Both the position numbers and the translations under genes were made by a program. From Morchella semilibera (Eukaryota; Ascomycota; Pezizomycetes; Pezizales; Morchellaceae): a stretch of DNA of 64,000 bases. Positions 55,441 to 64,000 of this stretch are shown here, in pieces. Each line of letters begins with the position of its first letter. The stretch's first letter is position 1. Location of the stretch: NCBI GenBank assembly GCA_009192285.1, contig WBVU01000017.1, positions 930,001 to 994,000 of the forward strand, given 5' to 3'. The notes below the pieces were generated by a model that made no database searches, was not told the origin of the DNA, and saw only the letters and a list, made by a program, of their open reading frames with translations.

Positions 55441-57530
55441 TTAGCTGACAATCTTACGAATAATGAGGGAATGGGTTTCTTTTGTATGGCGAGATTGATG
55501 TCCTCCTGTGTTTTTATTATTTCTCTCGGGTCAAACGAGGCTGTTTTTCTTTCTCTTTTTTTTTTTTTTTTTTTTTTGCTCTGAATGTGAACATATCATT
55601 AGCTTGGCATTTATACCTTTTTCTGCTTTTCTTTGTGTCTTTTACTTCGGGCTTATGGGGCAGGCGGGTTTATTTCCTTAGCTATGTATCTATCAGTGGG
55701 GGGAGGGGGGTCGATACCAAAAATAAATGCAATATATGACTTCATGTTTGCAGGGATCCCTTTCTTAGGTTAGCGTTGGACGAGTGAGAGCCTATGAAGC
55801 GAGAATAAATCTCTTCAGGGATTGTGTACGTTACGTAGGGATGCATAGAGGTAACAACCAATCGAAGCAATATACGAACAATAACATTGCCCGGAGACCC
55901 GGATGAGGAGGGATACCGAGTAATTGGTTACCCCGATATATTCCTGGAGACTTGTTAATCCCCGCCTAAGTTAAGTTGTCTGCACGGGCGTGTAGGCCTA
56001 TATCATGCAGGTTGAGGGCATATACTCTACATGTACCTAGGGGTACCAGAAAGTGATGCAACGACTCGACTTACCACTCACAATTTCAACCACATGCGGC
56101 CCAATTGTAGCCCAAATGAAGCAACAATATCAACAGATCAGTAAAAAGAATTCATCGATCATATTTAAATAAAAGAGATCAAGGTTGTGAATTTACTAAG
56201 GCCTCACCTAACAGTGCAATCCCAAGCCGTTGCACCACTTTAGAGACCCCTAGGTAACAAGCTATCAATCAATCAATCCGCTCTCTATTATATGAGGGGT
56301 CATAAGTAATTGATAGCTGAAGTGACATAGTTGGGTTGATGGATTTGCGGTCTGGATCTAATGCTTGCCAAACATAACGATAGATGTACTAGTTGTGGAT
56401 GACAAGTGGTCTCTGCTCTAACGGGTGCTGTGGCATCTCTGGCAGGATTAATTGATGTAACGTAACATTAGTTTCAAAATTGGAAAGCCGGCGTCAGTAT
56501 CTCTGGCCGTCGCTTCACATTCAGAGCACATGAGTACGCAGATGGTATTTTTAAGCTTCCTAATTCGTTACTGGACGGACGGGAGAATGGAAGACCGCCC
56601 TTTAATTCCGTGCACATGTCGGTACTTCGATAAATACCTACCATATATAATATTACATGTGCGTATACTGTAGACTTACTGTAACCACAACCTCCATTGA
56701 GGTCCCGAGTCCTCCTACAGCTGCAGAAACAATTCATACCCTAATTATAATTTCACGCACTTAGCAAAGTGTTCGACAACTGATACGGTAAGCGGTTTCG
56801 TAAACGGCTGATGCAATTCGCTAGGTGACAATGACCACAAACCAGTTACAATTAATCCTAAGAAGAGTTATCACCAATAACCACTCGTTTTTGAGGAGGA
56901 TAGGGTTCATGCCGCTTCTTGCCCTTCTTGTATGACCGGCGATACTGATGCGGTCGATTCCTTTCCGTTGGGGTCATTGTTCCTTGGCTGGCAGGGTTTT
57001 CACCTCCGAATATGCAAATTGTAGTCCAATCCTGGATAAACCCTCTGATGGTATCCGATACCTATGTAGCGTTTAGGGTCTTGGAGTGAAAACAAGTTTC
57101 TTTGCTTTTCTCAGTACGAGGTTTATGCATTTAGCTAGAAAAAAATCCTGAGTGCGTAAATTAAATACACGTAGTTGAAAGTACACCACACCATCTGGTT
57201 ACATGTATCTTATAAGATTCAGGCATGTAGAAGTACATTGTATGCAGTTAAACCCATTTGGTATATTGATGAACGCCACCTGACGAACCAGGCAAAGGCG
57301 AGCCAATGGGGCCAGATGAGCATATTTTCCTACATACCGAAATGTGGGGTAATGCAGGGGCGCTGTTCACCGATCGTGCAGTTGGACCGATGGGATGCGC
57401 AAAGGCGTTGTAATAAGCAAAAGCTTACTTCTAGCCTTGTGTTCTCAGCGGTCCTGCATTTGCATCAGGAAGGGAAGGGACACAAGGCTGAACGCCGGGG
57501 GCGCATGTCTTACAGACTTATAATTAACAT

Positions 57531-57600
57531 GAGAGTGCAATTCAGATTACGCTGACTTCCCTAGCGAGAGTGCAATCCAGATTACGCTGACTTCCCCAGA
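57531..57600. repeat. 35-base tandem duplication
   Basis: Two copies, starting GAGAGTGCAA at 57531 and 57566, share CAGATTACGCTGACTTCCC with only a few mismatches at the copy ends. The exact period and low divergence point to a recent local duplication. Confidence 0.9.
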
Positions 57601-59174
57601 TCTTGTCAAACTGATTGTGAATACATAGGTACACCCCTATTTAAACTTCCTCTTGGGAAGCCTAGAACCCACCAGATGGTATTATTCTAGCTCAGCACTG
57701 ACGCCCCTGTGTTTCTTCTGATGATGGAAACTCTTCAATCTTATCGGGCATCAGCAGATAAGACGCTAGTCGTAAGAGTGCCGTATATATACGCATGGTC
57801 CGCCCTGGATCATGATCATCAAACACAAAACGATATAATATCCCAACCCGCTTCAAGCATGAACTCCGGGCCTGTGCTGAATCCGGACAATAGACTCGTC
57901 TGGTAAGAACCAGCACGGCCGGCGAGCATGCGCCACATGTGAAGGTGGATGATTCCTTGGATACGCACATGTACTCGTAGATGAATCCTTGGGCAGACAA
58001 GGCGTGGAGGTACGCTGAGAAGAACACTTACTAACGTGGTGTGTTGTACATATGTATCAGACCCTTAACGTTACAATGAACCGTTCCGGGGTCGACGTCT
58101 TTCCGGGGTAACTTAGCCTACATTTCATTAATTGGCTCTATTACTACTCCAAACGAACGACTGTGGTGTTTAATTCACGCGGTATCACTCGGTATTAAAG
58201 ATCTGACCTCCCACTTCCAAGCTAGAGTACAGCACGATGCTAGGTAATACCTAAGTGTGTATGACACGCTTCTTCTACTCATGGGACTCACGACTGATTC
58301 TATATTTACCTAACCAAGATTCACTCGTACTCGGTTTTTCCAATGCGGCGACTTGTAGTCAATACAGGGGGCTGAACACGCACGCAATAGGTACCGTCAC
58401 ACTTGAATAAAAAAGTAATTAACGGATTTCAAAACCGAAGGAGTATCAGAATCACAGTTCCAACAACGCACCTGCTGCATATACCAGATGACAACTCATG
58501 ACTATATGTCCAGCACGTTTTATTCTTTGAACCTATGAGTAATTGTTTACGGAGTATTTTTTTATCTGCCTATCCTACTGTGTACGACCACGCCCCCCAC
58601 CTAAGTACGAAGGAATAAAACTTGTTATTTCTTGATATCTACTGATAGCCGCACGACACGAAATGGAAACCCATTGTCCATAAAATTTACCTAGGGGCGG
58701 TAATTATCTTTCTAACTGCATCTCTTTTACCCGGAAATGCATAAAAAAATTGTTTCAGGCAGGATCGAAACAATTTTGCTCCCAACAACCCTCATGAGTC
58801 CTTCCTGTCGGATGGCTTCTGGCAGATTCTCTCTGTAGACATATGGTTGCCATCCTTGGTATTCCCAGCAGAGATGATGTAACTGAACGAAGGAACAATT
58901 GGATTATCCTTAAGTCCGATCCGAATCTGGGTAAAGAACTGAGCGTGTTAGCCTTGGCATGCTGCGCTGAACTTGGGGCTGAAAAACTGCATAGGTAGTT
59001 GCGTATGAAACATCTCATGTATTAGTATCTTGACTGCATATTACTTACATAAGGCCTCGGCCGTTTGGGCGATAGCATAGATAATACAGATCACATGGGC
59101 TCATCAAGTTGAGTGATGCATGCAGGTTGAGGGAAGCTATTCTTAAATAGGCTCTCCAGAGGAGAAAAGGTTCT

Positions 59175-59277
59175 AAAAATTGGCTATGCAATTTTGATCT
59201 CATATGCTATAAGCAGACCTGATCTACGCCCTTCAACCAATCGTGAAGGAGGTAATCCCCGGAGATAGCCAATTTTT
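59175..59277. repeat. 13 bp inverted repeat, 103-base element
   Basis: AAAAATTGGCTAT at 59175-59187 and its exact reverse complement ATAGCCAATTTTT at 59265-59277 bound about 77 bases with no open frame. It could form a long hairpin or be a tiny MITE; no clear flanking duplication is seen. Confidence 0.6.
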
Positions 59278-61384
59278 CGAGTTTTTGCGGTACTCTACGT
59301 ATACTCAGGCTTCTTAGTTTCCGTGATATAGAGTGAATAGTCACAGTCGCGCAGGATCCACCAGGCATTGCATTCTAGCTCTGGCATCTAAAAAAGAATT
59401 ATTGCTATACATTGTAAGCAAAGAAGAAGTGGATGAACTCGCTAGAGCACGAGTATTGTAGACATCCTTTCCTTGATTAATTCCTGATTGAACAACCCCC
59501 GGCCCAATCGGTCTATTACTTCAGTTTCTGGCTTCGGTACCAGTGCATTGCTATCTCGGACTCTCGGTAATACACAGAAGCAAATGGAGCGGGGAGATCA
59601 GGTATCCATTCAATTCTCTATCCAACGGTAATGTTAGTGTCACCGTCGATGAATCAGGACCCGTTTAAAAACACTAGATCTGCAGCGTGTCATAAAATCT
59701 ACGGGTAGTCGAATTACTGCATGATTGCCCAAGGCAAGAACCGGTGAAGTACACAGGGATCTTCTTACTCGATGTCTATATATCAAACGTATCAAAAACA
59801 TTTGGACGCAAATTATAATAGAGATGCGGGAGTGATGGAGCAGAAAAGTTGGTCGGAGACGAAGGGGATCGAAGGCAGCTACAGTTTTTGATAAGTTGCG
59901 AGAGTAGCAGCATGTGCACCAGTGCAAGTGGAACTGTTTCGTTTTAGGAATGTCTGCCCGGGACCTGCGCGCTGGGCGTCCAGGCCTAAGCCTACGTACT
60001 CTGCCTACATCGAAACCCTCGAGCTCGTGGAGGATACAAAATTGAATCGACAACTATTAATGCCCTTACGATCAATTCACGGCGCTAGATACATCCATGT
60101 ACTTGCAGCTTGCGGGACAAAACTCGCACATTGGCAAGGAAATCGCACAAATCGATAAGCTGCATGTATATGTAGGTTCATACATGGAAGTACTACGGGG
60201 TACATCTAGACACGGCCTACCTACTGCTGTTGTAACTACGACCACTGTCTACAGACTCACCCCTACAACCGTAGTACAGCAAAATCAGTCACTGTGCAGG
60301 AATTGCGGCTCTGCTATACAATACAATAGTATACCTTCAGTTTCATTTCTAATATTGTGTTGTGGAGAAATTAATTGAACCTATCTATTATCCGGAGTTG
60401 AGTCAGAAGTTCTTATCCCGGCTCCTGCTGCTGCACTGTCACGCTGTAACTAACAAGCTTGATCCTAGTATCCTAGCATCCATGAACATACGTCGAGTAG
60501 ACTCTAAATGATGATGAAATCCAATTTAGAACTCTCTGCTCAGATCCTCAGTCCTTTTCCGATTGCAAACTAATGGTTCCATTGAATTGTCTGTTCCAGC
60601 TGTTCATGCCGCAGACAGAAAGTCGGTCAATTGCATACACGAGCGACAAAGGTGTGATAAGCAAAAATAGTAAATAACTACCAGTCATCAACACTTTATC
60701 TGGCGTGAACCCTGGCTAGGGAAAGTAGGTACTGATGTCAATGCTGGTGGATTTCAGCCTTGCGTCGAATAGGGACTAGCTAAATATGCACGAATAGATT
60801 AATATTTCACCGTGAGTCACTCTCTCTCCTTCTCCAGAAAAGTGGACAGACATGCATACATGTATGTATGTAGCTAGAGTCTCTCTGACCTCAGTAAAGA
60901 ACACACACCCAAACACAGTTCTTGGAATTCCTTAGTTGGGATACAAAACATTGCTGTCATTTTAGCAAAATCAGTACAGTATTACGCCTTGGGATCGAGG
61001 GACCCGGTCTATCCAGACCCTGTCAGTTAATCTATTCGCTGTTTCCAGAAGGGTTCCGTGATAGGATGTTATCAGCGATAACCATAAAAATAGAGTAATA
61101 TTCATGCTCGGGGGATGTGTGACCAGTCTCGCATATGTAAGTCGCATTTTTTAAGTCACGACCGGCATTTGGGGAGGAAGTGCCACAGCGAATACCATCA
61201 CCCCTCCATTATTGCATACGAAAGTAATGTGAATATAACTCGAGGCCCTCCCCCCTCCTCATTACTCTCAGTCACTCACTTCTCATCAGCCAGCTCCTCC
61301 ATCTCCACAATCTTAGGAAACCAATTCGAAAGAAAAATTTAAACGTCTTCCTCCACCTCTTCATACAAGATAACCATTATCATC

Positions 61385-61795
61385 ATGTCTACCCCCTCTA
61401 CCGGTACCTCCGCTCAGCCAGTGCCTCTTGCCCCCATCAACACTCAGAGACCTCGCTCAGACTCGATTGGCATGGGATCTCCAACATCACTTATGTCAGG
61501 CTACTCCACCGACCGCGAGTTCCCAGGCGATACCTTCCCCCAGATCTCAGAAGAGGCACCCTCAATAGCCACTTCGTCCGCCCCTCTCGTCATGAGACAG
61601 ACACAAAACACCGACCGCCCCCAGCTTCACTACGTACAAACCAACAGCTCCCGCAAGAGTATCGAGTCTGTTGATTCCCAGGGGAGATCCCTGAAATTCC
61701 ACGAGTTCAGCCGTGGACGTCATAGCACCGCATGGCTCTTCAACAACTTCTCATTTAGACAGACGTTTGGGAAGTTGGTCAATACCAAACACTAA
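61385..61795 (+). CDS. Small hypothetical protein
   Basis: An intronless frame of 136 residues has a good start context (ATCATCATGTC) after a pyrimidine-rich leader with CA-rich runs (61250-61384), a strong sign of a real fungal gene. The first 85 residues are Ser/Thr/Pro-rich (PRSDSIGMGSPTSLMSGYST). The last 45 are more structured and basic: SRKSIESVDSQGRSLKFHEF, then RGRHSTAWLFNNFSFRQTFG and KLVNTKH. There is no signal peptide or membrane helix. RxxS sites such as RPRSDS and SRKSIES could be phosphorylated (inference). No family is recognised. A T-rich 3' flank with a G12-type run follows at 62080-62092. Confidence 0.72.
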   Translation: MSTPSTGTSAQPVPLAPINTQRPRSDSIGMGSPTSLMSGYSTDREFPGDTFPQISEEAPSIATSSAPLVMRQTQNTDRPQLHYVQTNSSRKSIESVDSQGRSLKFHEFSRGRHSTAWLFNNFSFRQTFGKLVNTKH

Positions 61796-64000
61796 GAGGC
61801 CTTCTTTGGCTGTGGGTGCGGTAATGATACGATAGTGTACGAGCATGTAACGATATGACGACGCCAACGACCGTTTGATATGGTGCTACGCATAAGTGGA
61901 GTTTTGTGAATTTTTATTTGGGATAATGTTTTACGATCGCTTTTGGGTTTCTTCTCTTTTTTTTTCTCGCGCTAGGGTATTACGCTTGAGTTGTATGATT
62001 TTGATATGATATGGGTGTGGCATTTTTTTTCTCTTGTCGCTTTTCCTTTCTTTTCATCATGTGGTACCCCCGGGATTTGGGGGGGGGGGGGGAGATCGCG
62101 GTACGATGCCTAAGCGGCGTTTCTTTTGTTTGATTATCGGGATGATGGGCTGGGGAAGAAGGGGGCCGGTGATAAAGCTCAATTGGCTAGAATCGCAGGG
62201 TTAAACTGTTGTTTCTCAATTAAAACAATATTTTTTCCAATCATAATCTCTCACCCCCCACAATCTCGCATGCTTGTTAAATCAGAACAGACCAAACCCA
62301 AGATCCCCAATACTAGTTGCTCTCTCTCGTCCCCACCCTAGAACCCACCCTAACATACAGACAATATGAGGTATATGCAGCTCCCAACCGTGTTGTGCTG
62401 TGCGTACTCCATCAGTCAACATGTCTTTAAAGCACCCAATGCATTTCGCACATCCACGCTCGCTCGCTACAGCGCCCATACCATCATACATGCCATATGT
62501 GGGGAAAGGAAAGCGAACAGCATGTGCACGACTCATTCATATGTATCCTACCGGCATTGAATGAGGTATTGTCATCCCGTCCAATCCATAGTAACTAAAG
62601 ACTAGGACGATAAAATTACATGAACACGTTGCCCGCCCCCCCCCCCGGGTTTCCCGGTCTTTAATTTCTCCCCGCTGGCTTTGGTGTGATGCCTGCATAT
62701 ATCGATATGCTTTGGATGCATATATCAGGGTTCTTAAGCTTACGTTGACTTACGCGTTCCTCGGTTGAACTGAGCTCTCAGGTTTTCGCCCAGATTTTTC
62801 TTTTTTTCTTTTTTTACTGTTTTTGTGCGACATGGTTTTTCCGGTATTCTCCATCCAGAGAAGGTACTCCGCGCTTAATTGGAGCCCAGTCCAGTTTTTT
62901 GGCAGAGCTCCGGGACAGATGGTAGAAATGACGACGGGATGTTACTTTACACGATGCAAGGGACATAGCATCATTGGGACATTCCATATCATGACGATGA
63001 GTGAACAAGGGGATCCCTCAAGGCGCTTATTCCAGCCAGTAGACTTCAGATAGAAGAATGATGCACACGATTTTTTATATTTGAAGCTCAGTCAGTGGAG
63101 TGCCAGGATAGTTAGAGTAGAAGTAGTGACTACACACGTATAACTTTGCATGTGGCATGGTAAGAGGTGCCACGCAACGTGCTCACAGAGCTCAGTCGTA
63201 GAATAGAGTACATGGTACATGTACCTATCTAGCTAGAGTATCGAGTATTGATATTATTAGTACAGTCTACAGGGATCTACAGGCCATCAGTCTTTATGGT
63301 TATTATCACTCAGAAAAAATTCGATACGGCTCCATTCAGGGCCCAGGGTAGGTAGGTGTTGCAGGATTTAACAGAGGTAGATAGAGTACTTACTTGTACA
63401 TACCTACCCCCCTACATTATTGCGGGGAATAGCGAGTGCCCGTTTAAACCGAGTCCTAGTGGTAGCGATGGTTGGCTGCTTGAGTGCATACACGTTACAT
63501 AACTACCTCCGGAGTCAGTCAATTAGTTGGGAAATTACCGGGGGTCCATGTAGAGTACATATGAAGTGAGAGAGGCCCAGGTCCGTGAGAGCTTACCAGG
63601 AAAGTTACGCGAGCATACCATGTACTACGCGTAGAGATACCTTAAAAACGACGATACAATATGTAAATGATTCCAATACCACCTTTTACCGGGATCCACC
63701 ATAGCATGGAAGGATCGAGCAAGACGTTATCTAATCTTCAAACAGAAACTTAGTTGGTGTGTTTCATAACCCGGACATCGTAAAAAGACTCTGGAGTCTT
63801 TTGCGCAAAGACCTAATAATTAAATTAATTTTCCTTAACCTTTAATTCGATTTACCGCATCGGTCATGACTGTACCTAACAGACGAAACATTGCGTTCCG
63901 CATGCATCAAATCCGATAACCAGTGTCATCGGTAGTTGAAATTGTAGATGTTTAATATTCGATCGTCTGGGAGTATTGTTGTGCTATTTGTGTTCAATAC
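61796..64000. other. Gene-free right edge
   Basis: Non-coding sequence with T-runs, a G12-type run (about 62079-62092), a C12-type run (about 62636-62646) and ACATGTAC motifs near 63215. Short open stretches at 62814-63053 lie on both strands but show no protein motif. Confidence 0.55.

Larger units (their letters stand above)
55441..61384. other. 5.9 kb gene-poor region
   Basis: No gene is supported. Open stretches of 85-140 codons on both strands (for example 56474-56737, 57692-58027 and 59640-60053, minus) have no recognisable motifs, splice context or coding composition. Listed separately are a 35-base tandem duplication and a 13-base inverted repeat. TACATGTA occurs near 56031, 57200 and 60856. 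The final 130 bases are C/T-rich and serve as promoter or leader of the next gene. Confidence 0.55.

Noticed and set aside
57692-58027. 111-codon minus-strand open frame with cysteines
   Set aside because: No recognisable pattern or splice signals, and it sits in a region where such lengths arise by chance.
59640-60053. 137-codon minus-strand open frame
   Set aside because: Composition is random-like, with no motif and no promoter-like leader; overlapping open frames of similar quality lie on the other strand.
1-64000. tRNA genes, rRNA genes and CRISPR arrays
   Set aside because: I looked for B-box-like GGTTCGAnnCC on both strands and found no cloverleaf. The repeats present are not CRISPR-like, and the genome is eukaryotic.

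Overview
The window is nuclear DNA of a filamentous ascomycete (Pezizomycotina). The evidence is short introns of about 50-165 bases with fungal donors (GTATGT, GTAAGT, GTACGT), CTAAC/CTGAC branch sites and short pyrimidine-AG acceptors. Several single-copy fungal genes are also recognisable: Snx41, the PI4-kinase scaffold Ypp1, SRP14, a CCDC47/DUF1682 protein, cytochrome oxidase subunit 7 and TRAPPC2/Trs20. Gene density is low, roughly one convincing gene per 4-5 kb, with long AT-rich spacers rich in TACATGTA palindromes. That would suit a Pezizomycete, but this is inference only.

Layout. 0.6-6 kb: a three-exon minus-strand gene fuses a degenerate isoaspartyl peptidase/asparaginase domain to HIT-like domains, followed upstream by snx41. 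6.7-21.5 kb: an accessory region with at least three convincing single-pass membrane proteins, three weaker ones and one Cys-rich fragment, interrupted only by srp14 near 13.5-14 kb. 22-32 kb: two large, clearly related RRM-type RNA-binding proteins sit head to head, with a truncated third RRM-like piece downstream, a gag-like fragment and a possible 292 bp inverted-repeat element. 33.1-33.5 kb: a previously hidden three-exon, 70-residue Cys-rich protein. 38.6-42.6 kb: ypp1. 45-47.4 kb: a protein kinase fused to ankyrin repeats. 49-53 kb: a dense housekeeping block of CCDC47-like, cox7 and TRAPPC2, the last two sharing a 287 bp divergent promoter. 54.2-55.4 kb: another single-pass membrane protein. 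61.4-61.8 kb: a small hypothetical gene. The stretches 33.5-38.6 kb and 55.4-61.4 kb hold no gene I can support.

The recognised genes do not form one pathway. Snx41, Ypp1 and TRAPPC2 all act in membrane traffic or plasma-membrane lipid signalling; SRP14 and the CCDC47-like protein act in ER targeting and membrane insertion. The parts most worth following up are the asparaginase-HIT fusion that has lost its catalytic residues, the RRM paralogue cluster, the membrane-protein cluster and the hidden small Cys-rich gene. All exon joins were read by eye from splice signals and reading-frame phase. No RNA data or database search was available.
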